A stretch of DNA of 64,000 nt, from assembly GCF_020510445.1 (NCBI RefSeq), contig NZ_JAHBAG010000001.1:4440501-4504500 (forward strand), written 5' to 3'. Positions 9,529 to 18,997 of this stretch are shown piece after piece. Positions within the stretch are counted from its first letter, which is position 1. Each line of letters begins with the position of its first letter. This DNA is from Hydrogenophaga taeniospiralis (GTDB lineage Bacteria; Pseudomonadota; Gammaproteobacteria; Burkholderiales; Burkholderiaceae_C). Below the pieces are notes generated by a model. That model did no database searches and was not told where the DNA came from. It saw nothing but the letters and a program-made list of their open reading frames with translations. The position numbers and the translations under genes were made by a program.

Positions 9529-11664
9529 TCACTGTTGCTGTTGCTGTTGCTGCTGGGCCTGCTCGCCGCTGTTGCGGTCGATCAGCGCCTTCATGGACAG
9601 CTTGACGCGCCCCTTTTCGTCGGTCTCGAGCACCTTGACCTTGACGATCTGGCCTTCGCTCAGGTAGTCGGTCACTTTTTCCACGCGCTCGTGGGCGATC
9701 TGGCTGATGTGCAGCAGGCCGTCCTTGCCGGGCAGCAGGTTGATCAGGGCACCGAAGTCCAGGATCTTGGTGACCGGGCCTTCGTAGACCTTGCCGATTT
9801 CGACTTCGGCGGTGATCTGCTCGATGCGGCGCTTGGCTTCGTCGGCCTTGGCGCTGTCGGTCGACGCGATGGTGATGGTGCCGTCTTCGTCGATGTTGAT
9901 CTGGGTGCCGGTCTCTTCGGTCAGCGCGCGGATCACGGCGCCGCCCTTGCCGATCACGTCACGGATCTTCTCGGGGTTGATCTTCATGGTGAAGAGCTTG
10001 GGCGCGAAGTTCGACACTTCGGTCTTGGCTTCGCCCATGGCTTCCTGCATCTTGCCCAGGATGTGCATGCGGGCTTCCTTGGCCTGGGCCAGTGCGACCT
10101 GCATGATTTCCTTGGTGATGCCCTGGATCTTGATGTCCATCTGCAGCGCCGAGATGCCGTTGGTGGTGCCAGCGACCTTGAAGTCCATGTCGCCCAGATG
10201 ATCTTCGTCACCCAGGATGTCGGTCAGCACCGCAAAGCGGTTGCCTTCCTTGATCAGGCCCATGGCGATGCCGGCCACGTGCGCCTTCATGGGCACGCCG
10301 GCGTCCATCAGCGCCAGGCAGCCGCCGCAGACCGAAGCCATCGACGAGGAGCCGTTGGACTCGGTGATTTCCGAGACCACACGCATGGTGTAGGGGAAGT
10401 CTTCCTTGCTCGGCAGCGCGGCAATCAGCGCGCGCTTGGCCAGGCGGCCGTGGCCAATTTCGCGGCGCTTGGGGGTGCCGAAACGCCCGGCTTCGCCGGT
10501 GGCGAAGGGAGGCATGTTGTAGTGCAGCATGAAGCGGTCTTCGAACTCGCCGGCCAGTGCGTCGATGCGCTGGGCGTCGCGGTCGGTGCCGAGCGTGGCC
10601 ACCACCAGCGCCTGGGTTTCACCGCGGGTGAACAGGGCCGAGCCGTGGGTGCGGGGCAGCACGCCGTTGCGGATTTCGATGGCGCGCACGGTGCGCGTGT
10701 CGCGGCCGTCGATGCGGGGCTCGCCGGCCAGGATCTGGCCACGCACGATCTTGGCTTCGATCTCGAACAGCAGGGCTTCGATGGCCACGCTGTCGAAGGC
10801 CACGCCCTCTTCTTTCAGGGCCGCCATCACGTCGGCGTAGGCGGCGCGGCAGGCCTGGGTGCGGGCCTGCTTGTTGCGGATCTGGTAAGCGGTTTCGAGC
10901 TTGGCTTTGGCCAGGGCATCGATCTTGGCGATCAGCGCCTCGTCCTTGGCCGGCGGCTGCCAGTCCCAGGCCGGCTTGCCGGCGTCGCGCACCAGTTCGT
11001 TGATGGCGGCGATGGCGATGTTGCCCTGCTCGTGGCCGAACACCACGGCGCCGAGCATGATTTCTTCGCTCAGCTGCTGGGCTTCGGATTCCACCATCAG
11101 CACGGCGGCCTGCGTGCCGGCGACCACGAGGTCGAGCTGGCTGTCTTTCAACTGGGTCTGGCCCGGGTTGAGCACGTACTCGCCGTTGACGTAGCCCACG
11201 CGAGCGGCACCGATGGGGCCATTGAACGGAATGCCACTGACGGCCAGCGCGGCGCTGGTGGCGATCATGGCGGCGATGTCGGCCTGCACTTCGGGGTTCA
11301 GGCTGACCACGTGCACGATGACCTGGACTTCGTTGTAGAAGCCTTCGGGGAACAGCGGACGGATCGGGCGGTCGATCAGGCGGCAGGTCAGCGTTTCGAG
11401 TTCGCTGGGGCGGCCTTCGCGCTTGAAGAAGCTGCCGGGGATCTTGCCGGCCGCGTACGATTTTTCGGTGTAGTCCACCGTCAGGGGGAAGAAGTCCTGA
11501 CCGGCCTTGGCTTCGGTCTTGGCGACCACGGTGGCGAGCACCACGGTGTCATCGATGTTGACCAGCACGGCGCCGGTGGCCTGGCGGGCGATTTCGCCGG
11601 TTTCCATGGTGACCGTGTGCGGGCCCCACTGGAAGGTCTTGGTGACTTTGTTGAAAAGGCTCAT
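9529..11664 (-). CDS. pnp: Polynucleotide phosphorylase
   Basis: The 711-residue 3'-5' exoribonuclease degrades RNA phosphorolytically and is part of the RNA degradosome. It has two RNase PH domains (about 10-230 and 310-545), a KH domain with [15 protein letters not shown] (about 560-620), and an S1 domain ([16 protein letters not shown], about 622-690). It ends in a run of eight glutamines. The start [11 protein letters not shown] sits 7 nt after an AGGAG motif. Downstream order from rpsO is the usual rpsO-pnp arrangement. Confidence 0.96.
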   Translation of the reverse strand: MSLFNKVTKTFQWGPHTVTMETGEIARQATGAVLVNIDDTVVLATVVAKTEAKAGQDFFPLTVDYTEKSYAAGKIPGSFFKREGRPSELETLTCRLIDRPIRPLFPEGFYNEVQVIVHVVSLNPEVQADIAAMIATSAALAVSGIPFNGPIGAARVGYVNGEYVLNPGQTQLKDSQLDLVVAGTQAAVLMVESEAQQLSEEIMLGAVVFGHEQGNIAIAAINELVRDAGKPAWDWQPPAKDEALIAKIDALAKAKLETAYQIRNKQARTQACRAAYADVMAALKEEGVAFDSVAIEALLFEIEAKIVRGQILAGEPRIDGRDTRTVRAIEIRNGVLPRTHGSALFTRGETQALVVATLGTDRDAQRIDALAGEFEDRFMLHYNMPPFATGEAGRFGTPKRREIGHGRLAKRALIAALPSKEDFPYTMRVVSEITESNGSSSMASVCGGCLALMDAGVPMKAHVAGIAMGLIKEGNRFAVLTDILGDEDHLGDMDFKVAGTTNGISALQMDIKIQGITKEIMQVALAQAKEARMHILGKMQEAMGEAKTEVSNFAPKLFTMKINPEKIRDVIGKGGAVIRALTEETGTQINIDEDGTITIASTDSAKADEAKRRIEQITAEVEIGKVYEGPVTKILDFGALINLLPGKDGLLHISQIAHERVEKVTDYLSEGQIVKVKVLETDEKGRVKLSMKALIDRNSGEQAQQQQQQQQ

Positions 11665-11865
11665 GGAGTTTCTCCTTTGCGTGGCCACCCGTTGAAAGTT
11701 GGGTGGCAAACCGTGCAGATGTACTGCACACAACCCGGAAAAACAACCCAGAACACGATGCCATTCCAGAGAGTCTGGTCACCCGCCTCACGGCGACCAA
11801 TCCCTTTGGAATGACACAGCTTCGCTCTGTTGCGGCTTTTCCGGAATCAAAAAACGGCATGCACA

Positions 11866-11902
11866 AACAAAAATCGCCCGAGCCAGCGAACCAACTCAGG
11901 CG
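11866..11902 (-). terminator. Intrinsic terminator or attenuator between rpsO and pnp
   Basis: On the minus strand CGCCTGAG and CTCGGGCG pair (8 bp with one G-U) around a 12-nt loop, followed by ATTTTTG. It begins 27 nt after the rpsO stop and would end most rpsO transcripts before pnp. The rest of the 263-nt rpsO-pnp gap has other inverted repeats, such as CATTCCA and TGGAATG about 45 nt apart, but no gene. Confidence 0.75.
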
Positions 11903-11928
11903 TTTTGCGTGTCATGCCGGGTCCAAAA

Positions 11929-12195
11929 TTACTTGCGCAGACCCAGTTTCGCGATCAGGGCGACGTAACGGTCGGCGTCCTTGGACTTCAGGTAGTCGAG
12001 CAGCTTGCGGCGGCGGCTCACCATGCGCAGCAGGCCACGGCGACCGTGGTGGTCCTTGGCATGGGTCTTGAAGTGGGGGGTCAGCTCGTTGATGCGGGCG
12101 GTCAGAATGGCGACCTGCACTTCGGGGCTGCCGGTGTCGTTGGCAGCGCGGGCGTTGTCGGCAACAACAGCTGCCTTGATGGATTTTTCGATCAT
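11929..12195 (-). CDS. rpsO: 30S ribosomal protein S15
   Basis: The 88-residue product is the small-subunit protein that binds 16S rRNA early in assembly. The conserved stretches [32 protein letters not shown] and [10 protein letters not shown] are present, and length is normal. It precedes pnp on the same strand, as in most proteobacteria. Confidence 0.98.
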   Translation of the reverse strand: MIEKSIKAAVVADNARAANDTGSPEVQVAILTARINELTPHFKTHAKDHHGRRGLLRMVSRRRKLLDYLKSKDADRYVALIAKLGLRK

Positions 12196-12404
12196 GTCGG
12201 ATTCCTGGGGGTTACATGCGTCCCGCCGCAGCCTGCCGGCCTCTGAACGAAGGGTTCAGACCCGACCGCCGCAACGGGCGTGAATCGCCATCCAGAAGAT
12301 GGCAACCGCGAATTATAGCCTACCGCACCTTCCCCGGCAGGGCCATGGCCATGGGCCCGTGTCTGCGGGAGCACCGCCCGGGAACCGTCGTCGAATGGCC
12401 GCCC

Positions 12405-13664
12405 TCAGGCGCGGGTGAGCCACTTCGCCAAGCGCTGCACGCCCTCTTCCAGGCGCCACGGGTCGCGGCTGGCGAAGCACCAGCGCAACCAGCCGGCCGC
12501 TTCGGGGCCGAAGGCGCTGCCGGGTGCCAGCCCCAGGCCGGCTTCGCGCACCAGGCGCTTGGCGGTGTCCAGGCAGTCGTCGTGCCCCGCCAGGTGGAAA
12601 AAGGCGTACATGCCGCCCCGAGGCTCGGCCAGGGTGACGCCGGGCACGGCCTGCAGCAGCGGCACCAGGGTGTCGCGGCAGTGCTTCAGGTGTGCCACCA
12701 GCGCGGGTGTCACGTCCTGGTGGCGTTCGATGGCCACCACGGCCGCGCGCTGGGTGAAGACCGGGGCGCACGAGGTGTTGAACTCGATCAGCTTGCCCAC
12801 GGCGTGGGTCAGCGACTTGGGCAGCACCAGCCAGCCCAGACGCCAGCCGGTCATGAGGAAGCTCTTGGAAAAACTGTGGGCGACGATGAGCCGGTCTTTG
12901 GGTTCGGACACATCGAGAAAGCTCGGCGCCGAAACGGTTCCCCCCTGCGCGGCTGCGCCGCTTCCCCCAGAGGACACCTCCGGCCTGGGGCGGCCCGGCG
13001 CCAGAACGTTGCCCGAGTCGCCAGCGAAATACAGGCGCTCGTACACCTCGTCGGCCAGGATCCAGGTGCCGGTGCGGCGGCAGTGCGCGAGGATGGCGGA
13101 CTGCTCGTCGCGGGTGAGCGTCCAGCCGGTGGGGTTGTTGGGGGCGTTGACGATCAGCAGCCGCGTGGCCGGGGTGATGGCGGCGAGCAGGGCGTCCATG
13201 TCCAGCGTCCAGGCACCGGCGCGTTCGCCCTGCGCGATCACCTTGAGCGGCACCGTCTTCACCGTGGCGCCCATGATCTGCGGCTGCGCCACGAGGTTGG
13301 GCCAGGCCGGCGTGACCACCACCACCTCGTCGCCCGCCTCCACCAGTGCCTGCGAAGCCAGCATCAGCCCATTGACGCCGCCCGAGGTGACGGCGACGCG
13401 GTCGAACCATTGGTCGGTGCTTTGCTGGGGATGCAGGCCATGGGTGTAACCGGCAATGGCGTGACGCAGCTCGGGCAGGCCGAGGTTGTGAGCGTAGAAG
13501 GTTTCGCCCGCCTGCAGCGAGGCGATGGCGGCCTCCCGGATGAAGGCCGGCGTGACCTCGTCGCTCTCGCCAAACCAGAACTTGAGCACACCCTCGCGAC
13601 CCAGGCCTTCGTTGGCCACCTCGCGAATGCGCGATTCTTCAAGACTCTCCACCACGGCTCGCAT
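12405..13664 (-). CDS. PLP-dependent aminotransferase class I/II with a repeat-derived insert
   Basis: The 419-residue fold-type I aminotransferase has the cofactor motif NAPNNPTGW, ILADEVYER and the Schiff-base lysine in SFSKSFLMTGWRLG. The substrate amino acid cannot be assigned. About residues 218-243 (GRPRPEVSSGGSGAAAQGG) do not look like the family. They coincide with a copy of the GC-rich repeat (12934-13013), inserted in frame between the DEVYERLYF strand and the strand before the active-site lysine. The reading frame is intact on both sides, so the enzyme is probably made with an extra surface loop. Confidence 0.88.
   Translation of the reverse strand: MRAVVESLEESRIREVANEGLGREGVLKFWFGESDEVTPAFIREAAIASLQAGETFYAHNLGLPELRHAIAGYTHGLHPQQSTDQWFDRVAVTSGGVNGLMLASQALVEAGDEVVVVTPAWPNLVAQPQIMGATVKTVPLKVIAQGERAGAWTLDMDALLAAITPATRLLIVNAPNNPTGWTLTRDEQSAILAHCRRTGTWILADEVYERLYFAGDSGNVLAPGRPRPEVSSGGSGAAAQGGTVSAPSFLDVSEPKDRLIVAHSFSKSFLMTGWRLGWLVLPKSLTHAVGKLIEFNTSCAPVFTQRAAVVAIERHQDVTPALVAHLKHCRDTLVPLLQAVPGVTLAEPRGGMYAFFHLAGHDDCLDTAKRLVREAGLGLAPGSAFGPEAAGWLRWCFASRDPWRLEEGVQRLAKWLTRA
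12934..13013. repeat. Family A repeat inside the aminotransferase gene
   Basis: The element reads TTCCCCCCTGCGCGG, then CTGCGCCGCTTCCCCC, then CTGGGGCGGCCCGGCG on the plus strand. These match parts of the copies near 24.4 kb and 63.3 kb and the nuoC-nuoD element. It adds a multiple of three bases and has no stop in the used frame. Confidence 0.65.
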
Positions 13665-13734
13665 CGGGTATTTCCTTTTTCATATCGGTTGATCCACCGC
13701 GCCGGAGCGTGACCCGCGCCGCATGAAACGGTCC

Positions 13735-13818
13735 AGCCCAGGGCACCGCCGGTCCGGCTTTGCCGGACGGCCAGTGCCGCCCCCTGGGGGTTCGCGCGAA
13801 GCGCGGCGGGGGGGGCCT
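13735..13818. repeat. Family A repeat between aminotransferase and solute-binding protein genes
   Basis: It contains GGTCCGGCTTTGCCGGAC (a perfect small palindrome), GCCGCCCCCTGGGGG and TTCGCGCGAAGCGCGGCGGG. Together they mirror the copy after nrtD read in the other direction. It directly abuts the stop codon of the solute-binding protein gene, so it could also act as an mRNA 3' hairpin. Confidence 0.7.
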
Positions 13819-15111
13819 CTACCGGACCATGTTACAGCTGTGGGGCTGCTCGGCTTGCTGGGGCATCAGGTTGCGCACCACACGGAAGCCGTAGCCCGAA
13901 CCTTCGACGTCGAATTTCACGCCCGGGGCGCCCTGGCGGTCCATCACCGCCACCGCCAGCGGCTGCTGGAACTGGTGATCGGCGGCGCGCATGTGGGCGC
14001 TCTGGCCGGCGAGTTTGACCTCGGCCTTTTCCAGCTGCGCCGCCACGGCGGCCGCGTTGACCGAGCCCGCGCGTTCGATGGCCTGCGCCAGCGACTCGAT
14101 CATGAGCTGCATGCGCATGTGCACATAGTCGTCGGCCGGGTTGGGAAAGCGCTGGCGGAACGACTGGTAGAACGCTTCGGATTCTTTCGTCGGAACGTTG
14201 GGGAACCAGTCCGCCACTGCGACCACCTTGCCGATGCCGGCGTCGCCGATGGCCGCGGGCGCGCCCATGGCGTTGCCGTAGAAGGTGTAGAACGAGCCAT
14301 CGAAACCGGCCTCGCGGGCCGCCTTGACCAGCAGCGTCAGGTCGTTGCCCCAGTTGCCGGTCAGCACGGCCTGCGCGCCACTGGCCTTGATCTTGGCCGC
14401 ATAGGGCGCGAAGTCCTTCACGCGCGCCATCGGGTGCAGCTCGTCGCCCACGATCTTCACGTCCGGGCGTTTGGCGGCCAGCTGGCTGCGGGCTTCGCGC
14501 AGCACCGCCTGGCCAAAGCTGTAGTCCTGGCCGATCAGGTAGATGTTCTTCAGGTCCTTGTCATCGCGCAGCACGCTCATGAGCGCGCTCATGCGCATGT
14601 CGGCGTGGGCGTCGAAGCGGAAGTGCCAGTAGCTGCACTTCTGATTGGTCAGCACCGGGTCCACCGCCGAGTAGTTCAGGAACAGCACCTGCTTTGTGGT
14701 GTCGCGTTCGTTGTGCTTGTTGATGGCGTCGATCAGGCCGGCGGCCGCGGCCGAAGAGTTGCCCTGGGTCACGATGGTGATGTCGCCGTCGATCGCCGAG
14801 CGCAGGGCCGACAGCGCCTCTTCGGTCTGGCCCTTGCTGTCGAAACGCTCGATGACGAGCGGGCGGTTGCCGCCGGGCAGTTTCACGCCGCCGCGGGCGT
14901 TGACGCGCTCGGTGGCCCACACCAGGTTGCGGTACACCGCTTCACCGGTGTTGGCGAACGGGCCCGAGAGGCCTTCGATCATGCCGATGCGCACGGGAGC
15001 GGCGCTGGCGGCGGGTGCGGCCGGGCTCTGGGCCCAGGCGCTCGTGACGCTGGCGGCGCCCAACAGCAGGGCCGCCAGGGCGCGGCGGCGCGGAAAATTC
15101 GGTCGGTTCAT
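13819..15111 (-). CDS. Periplasmic substrate-binding protein, branched-chain amino acid (Leu/Ile/Val) type
   Basis: The 430-residue protein has a twin-arginine-like/Sec signal peptide (FPRRRALAALLLGAASVTSAWA, cleaved near residue 26). It is followed by a type I periplasmic-binding fold starting VRIGMIEGLSGPFANTGEAV. Such proteins feed ABC importers of amino acids, amides or aromatic acids. No permease or ATPase gene is adjacent, so the ligand and partner are unknown. The start MNRPNFPRRR is chosen for the signal peptide. Confidence 0.85.
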   Translation of the reverse strand: MNRPNFPRRRALAALLLGAASVTSAWAQSPAAPAASAAPVRIGMIEGLSGPFANTGEAVYRNLVWATERVNARGGVKLPGGNRPLVIERFDSKGQTEEALSALRSAIDGDITIVTQGNSSAAAAGLIDAINKHNERDTTKQVLFLNYSAVDPVLTNQKCSYWHFRFDAHADMRMSALMSVLRDDKDLKNIYLIGQDYSFGQAVLREARSQLAAKRPDVKIVGDELHPMARVKDFAPYAAKIKASGAQAVLTGNWGNDLTLLVKAAREAGFDGSFYTFYGNAMGAPAAIGDAGIGKVVAVADWFPNVPTKESEAFYQSFRQRFPNPADDYVHMRMQLMIESLAQAIERAGSVNAAAVAAQLEKAEVKLAGQSAHMRAADHQFQQPLAVAVMDRQGAPGVKFDVEGSGYGFRVVRNLMPQQAEQPHSCNMVR

Positions 15112-15242
15112 GGAATGCACTCCGTGGTTCAAAACCCGCCGGCAGGGCACCGGCGGCGTCAGGCCTGTCACCAAGGCGACAGGCCTGCGCAGTCTAATTC
15201 ATAATTACAGAGACTACCCCACCCGGGTATTTCGGGCATTTT

Positions 15243-16337
15243 TCAGAGGGCGGTGATGGCGAGTTCCGACAGCGGCCAGCGGGGCCGGACGTCGAAGCGG
15301 TAGGCCGCAGCGCCGCCACCCGGCGCCAGCAGCCCGGCCTGCACACGCAGGCCGGCGGCCAGCGCGATCATGGCGCCGTTGTCGGTGCACAGGTGCAGCT
15401 CCGGGTAGTGCACGCGCACGTTCTGGCGCTGGCAGGTGGCGTTGAGCTGCTCGCGCAGCAGCGCGTTGGCGCCCACCCCACCGGCCACCACCAGACGGCG
15501 CAGGCCGGTGGATCCGATCGCCGAGAGCGACTTCTTCACCAGCACGTCCACGATGGCGGCCTGCACGCTGGCGGCCACGTCGGCCTTTTGCGCCACGTCG
15601 AGTGCCTGCGCCAGCTGCGGCGTGGCCGGCCCCTCGGGCCGCGCGTGGGCCAGCCGCTTCACCTGGGTCAGCACCGCCGTTTTCAGGCCCGCGAACGAAA
15701 AGTCCAGGTCGCCGCTGTGCAGCAGGGGGCGCGGGAACTTGTAGGCCAGCGGGTTGCCCTCCAGGGCCAGCCGGGCCAGCGCCGGCCCGCCCGGGTAACC
15801 CAGCCCCAGCAGCTTGGCCGATTTGTCAAAAGCCTCGCCCGCGGCGTCGTCAATGGTTTCGCCCAGCAGCTCGTAGCGGCCCACGCCGTCCACCCGCATC
15901 AGCTGGGTGTGGCCGCCAGACACCAGCAGGGCCACGAACGGGAACCGCGGTGGATCGGCGCTGAGAAACGGCGACAGCAGATGGCCTTCGAGGTGGTGCA
16001 CGCCCATCACCGGCTTGCCCAGCGCCATGCCCATGGCACACGCCACGCCCGAGCCCACCAGCAAGGCGCCGGCCAGACCCGGCCCGCGGGTGTAGGCCAC
16101 CGCGTCCACCGCCGACAGCGGCAGGCCGGCCTGCGCCAGCACCTCGTCGGTGAGCGGCAGCACGCGGCGGATGTGGTCGCGGCTGGCGAGTTCGGGCACC
16201 ACGCCGCCATAGGCCTGGTGCATCTCGATCTGGCTGTGCAGCGCGTGGCCGAGCAGGCGCGGTGTGTCGTGGCCGCTGGCGTCGACCAGGGCCACGCCGG
16301 TTTCGTCGCAGGACGATTCGATTCCCAAAATCAGCAT
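15243..16337 (-). CDS. tsaD: TsaD, tRNA N6-threonylcarbamoyladenosine synthase subunit
   Basis: The 364-residue ASKHA-fold protein transfers the threonylcarbamoyl group to A37 of ANN-decoding tRNAs. The start [17 protein letters not shown], the metal-binding histidines in [12 protein letters not shown] and the glycine-rich nucleotide sites ([20 protein letters not shown]) are present. It lies 37 nt downstream of the norF-like gene on the same strand. The 131-nt gap before the solute-binding protein gene holds a 10-bp inverted repeat (15160-15187) without a U-run. Confidence 0.95.
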   Translation of the reverse strand: MLILGIESSCDETGVALVDASGHDTPRLLGHALHSQIEMHQAYGGVVPELASRDHIRRVLPLTDEVLAQAGLPLSAVDAVAYTRGPGLAGALLVGSGVACAMGMALGKPVMGVHHLEGHLLSPFLSADPPRFPFVALLVSGGHTQLMRVDGVGRYELLGETIDDAAGEAFDKSAKLLGLGYPGGPALARLALEGNPLAYKFPRPLLHSGDLDFSFAGLKTAVLTQVKRLAHARPEGPATPQLAQALDVAQKADVAASVQAAIVDVLVKKSLSAIGSTGLRRLVVAGGVGANALLREQLNATCQRQNVRVHYPELHLCTDNGAMIALAAGLRVQAGLLAPGGGAAAYRFDVRPRWPLSELAITAL

Positions 16338-16374
16338 GGCGGAAGTGTACGGGGCGGGCTCCGAGGCGGGCCGT

Positions 16375-16662
16375 TCAGGGGCGCGGCAACAGGCTGGCCA
16401 GCAGCACCAGCGCGATCACCACCGCCAGCCAGCCCAGCACCGCGCGCCGCCACAGGGCGGGCGCGTGGCGCAGCTCCATGTAGTCGAGCGCGATCAGCGC
16501 ACCCTTGAGCACGGCCAGCGCCAGCACCGCCAGCGTGGCGGCCTGCCCGAGATGGCCCTGCGTCAGGGCGGCGCCCTCCCCCAGCCACCAGCTCAGGCCG
16601 GTGGCCAGCACGAGCACGAGGGCGATGAAGTCGACGCGGGTGGGTTTCATCTTTGCGGCCAT
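16375..16662 (-). CDS. norF: NorF-like small membrane protein (cytochrome oxidase subunit IV type)
   Basis: The 95-residue protein has three predicted membrane segments: [36 protein letters not shown] and [20 protein letters not shown]. It follows the oxidase-subunit-III-like gene with an ATGA overlap. In denitrifiers a pair norE-norF of this make-up accompanies nitrite or nitric oxide reductase genes and influences NO reductase activity. The name rests on context and topology, not on a unique motif. Confidence 0.65.
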   Translation of the reverse strand: MAAKMKPTRVDFIALVLVLATGLSWWLGEGAALTQGHLGQAATLAVLALAVLKGALIALDYMELRHAPALWRRAVLGWLAVVIALVLLASLLPRP

Positions 16663-17222
16663 CAACGGATCACGTACACCAGCGGAAACAGCACCATCCA
16701 CAGCAGGTCCACCATGTGCCAGAACACAGCGCCCGAGGCCGGCGCCACGTGGTTGGCCGGGCCGTACACGCCCGAGCGCGCGTTCCACCACAGCAGCGCG
16801 AAGATCACGGCGCCCACCACCACGTGCAGGAAATGAAAGCCGGTCAGCAGGGTGTACAGCACGGTGAAACTGTCCGTGGCCCAGTCGAACCCGGCGCCCA
16901 GCTTGCCGGCGAACTCGTGGCCCTTGACGACCAGAAACCCCAGCGCGCCGCCCAGGGCCACCAGCAGCCAGCGCGCACCGGCCACACGGTGGTCTCGCTG
17001 GAACGCACCCACGGCCCGCACCGCGGCCCAGCTCGCCGCCACCAGCAAGACCGTGTTGAGCGCCCCGGTGGACAGGTCCAAGCCCGCCTGCCCCTGCGCG
17101 AACACCACCGGCTCACGCCAGCGCGCCATGGCGAACGAGACGAACAGCAGGCCAAAGGCCAGCAACTCGGCCAGCACCAGCAGCCAGACCATGCCGTCAC
17201 CGGCCAGGCGGGGTTCATCCAA
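16662..17222 (-). CDS. norE: NorE-like heme-copper oxidase subunit III family protein
   Basis: A subunit-III-like membrane protein with about five helices. Signature parts are VWLLVLAELLAFGLLFVSF, VVKGHEFAGKL, LLTGFHFLHVVVGAVIFALL and FWHMVDLLWMVLFPLVYV. The start is uncertain. The ATG at 17192 cuts into the usual LxGDxxxWLFVLAE start, so a TTG at 17222 that restores LDEPRLAGDGM is given here. It lies downstream of nirN but beyond a repeat element. No norB or norC is seen near it. Confidence 0.75.
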   Translation of the reverse strand: MDEPRLAGDGMVWLLVLAELLAFGLLFVSFAMARWREPVVFAQGQAGLDLSTGALNTVLLVAASWAAVRAVGAFQRDHRVAGARWLLVALGGALGFLVVKGHEFAGKLGAGFDWATDSFTVLYTLLTGFHFLHVVVGAVIFALLWWNARSGVYGPANHVAPASGAVFWHMVDLLWMVLFPLVYVIR

Positions 17223-17279
17223 TCTCAGGGATGGCGCAGCCGACCCCGTCAGCGGACACGCTTCCGAAGCGCGTGCCCC

Positions 17280-17380
17280 GCCCAGGGCAGCCGTGGAACC
17301 GGCTTCGCCGGGCCACAGGCTGCTTCCCCCTCCCGCAGGAGAGGGGGAAGCCGCGCAGCGGCGCAGGGGGTGCTTCCTCC
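17280..17380. repeat. Family A repeat between nirN and norE
   Basis: It contains CCGTGGAACCGGCTTCGCCGG, CTTCCCCCTCCCGCAGGAG, GGGGGAAGCCGCG and CAGCGGCGCAGGGGG. The same modules in the same order occur between nirM and nirS (24.4 kb). The dyad CTTCCCCCTC/GAGGGGGAAG can form a 10-bp hairpin in the transcript. It lies immediately after the nirN stop. Confidence 0.72.
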
Positions 17381-17383
17381 CGT

Positions 17384-18997
17384 TCAATGCGACGTGCCTT
17401 CCGAGCGCGTGATCTTGTTCCATACGTTGTACTTGCCCACCGGCTTGCTCATGGGCAGGCGCTTGATTTCCTTGAACGTCGCCGCGTCGTAGACGATGAG
17501 CGCGCCGTCCATCTCCCACACGCTGGCCAGCGCGTACTTGCCGTCTTTCGTGAACTCGATGTGGGCCAGTGTGTTGCCGGGCTCCTTCACGGTGGCCACG
17601 GGTTGCAGCGTGGTCTTGTCGATGATGGTCATGGTGTCCTTGGCGGTCGGGCTCATCATCGAATCGGTCCAGGCGAAGCGGCTGTTTTCGTGGCTGCGCA
17701 TGAAGAAGCCGGGGCCGGGCGTGGGGATGGTGGCGACCGGTTTCCAGGTCTTCATGTCGATCACGTCGATGGCGCCACCCTTGAGGTTGGGACTCGCCAG
17801 CACCGTGCTGCCGTTCCAGGCGAAGGTGATGCCCGAGCCCAGGTGGGGCATGCCGGCGATGGGGAGGTCGGCGATCTTGCGGCGCGCGTCGAGGTTGACG
17901 ATCTGCGCGGTGGCGGCGCCATCGCCGGCTTTCGGCCGCGTGGCGCCCAGCGCGTGGCGGTAGCTCTGGTCGAAGAAGAAGTCGTCCAGCGGTTCGTCCA
18001 GCGGGGTGCGGCGCACGCCCAGGAAGCCCGGCTTGGCAATGCCCTCGCCCATCTTGTAGTCGTGCACGTAGCCGTCGTAGATCGGCGCGGCCTTGGGGTC
18101 GTAGGAAATTTCCCAGAGTTCTGGGATGTCCTTCAACGCGACCACGAAGCTGTTGCGCGGCGTGGCGTCGTACACGGCCGAGACGCGCGAGGTCTGCTTG
18201 CCGTCCAGCGTGGCCGCCGCGTAGGTCTTCTGCAGGTTCAGGTCGGCGTCGAACAGCGCCACGCTGTGCGGCAGGTAGTTGGCGGCCATGACCCACTTCC
18301 CGTCGCCGCTCACCGCGACGTTGCGCATGTTGAGCCCCGCGCGCACCTCGGCCACCACGCGCAGGCGCCAGAGGTCGTATTTGGTGATCCAGCCGTCGCG
18401 CGAACCGAAGAACACGTAGCGGCCGTCGGGCGTGAATTTGGGGCCGCCGTGCAACGCGAAGCGGCTGGGGAAGCGGGTGATGACCTCGAACCTGTCGCCG
18501 TCGAGCAGGCTGATGTGGTGGTCACCGCCCTCCACCACCACGAACAGGTTCATGGGGTCGGCGCTCCACAGCGGCTTCGCTGGCTCGCCCGCAGGCGCGG
18601 GGTTGAAGCTGCGCGAGGCGCGGATGTCCGCCTCGGCCCACACGGGCGCGGGCGACACCGGGGTGCGAATGTGCGCGGCGAGCGCGGCGATGTCGGCGGC
18701 ACTCAGTTGGTCGGCAAAGCCCGGCATCTGCGTGGCAGCGCGGCCCTGCGTGATGACTTTCAGCGCTTCGGCCGGGCGCAGGCGCTCCAGGCTTTCGGGC
18801 AACAGCGCCGGGCCCATGGCGCCGGTGCGCTGCTCGCCGTGGCAGGTGGCGCAGTGCTGGGTGTAAAGCGCGGCGGGGTTGGGCACCGTCTGCGCGCCGG
18901 CGATGTCCAGGCCCATCCAGAACAGGCCCAGCACCAGCGTGGCGCGGGCGAGGTTGGCCAAGGCCTCGCGCGATGAGCGCTTCGGGGTATCAGGCAT
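17384..18997 (-). CDS. nirN: NirN, dihydro-heme d1 dehydrogenase
   Basis: The 537-residue periplasmic protein resembles cytochrome cd1. A signal segment is followed by a cytochrome c domain with HCATCHGEQ (about residue 49) and an eight-bladed propeller. In studied denitrifiers NirN oxidises dihydro-heme d1 to heme d1 before insertion into NirS. The start overlaps the nirJ stop by 8 nt, giving tight coupling in the nir operon. It ends in a short charged tail. Distinction from a second NirS rests on its position after nirJ and on its divergence from the nirS product at 24.5-26.2 kb. Confidence 0.9.
   Translation of the reverse strand: MPDTPKRSSREALANLARATLVLGLFWMGLDIAGAQTVPNPAALYTQHCATCHGEQRTGAMGPALLPESLERLRPAEALKVITQGRAATQMPGFADQLSAADIAALAAHIRTPVSPAPVWAEADIRASRSFNPAPAGEPAKPLWSADPMNLFVVVEGGDHHISLLDGDRFEVITRFPSRFALHGGPKFTPDGRYVFFGSRDGWITKYDLWRLRVVAEVRAGLNMRNVAVSGDGKWVMAANYLPHSVALFDADLNLQKTYAAATLDGKQTSRVSAVYDATPRNSFVVALKDIPELWEISYDPKAAPIYDGYVHDYKMGEGIAKPGFLGVRRTPLDEPLDDFFFDQSYRHALGATRPKAGDGAATAQIVNLDARRKIADLPIAGMPHLGSGITFAWNGSTVLASPNLKGGAIDVIDMKTWKPVATIPTPGPGFFMRSHENSRFAWTDSMMSPTAKDTMTIIDKTTLQPVATVKEPGNTLAHIEFTKDGKYALASVWEMDGALIVYDAATFKEIKRLPMSKPVGKYNVWNKITRSEGTSH

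Noticed and set aside
15160-15187. 10-bp inverted repeat between tsaD and the solute-binding protein gene considered as a terminator
   Set aside because: No U-run follows on either strand within a few bases. It may stabilise RNA but cannot be called an intrinsic terminator.
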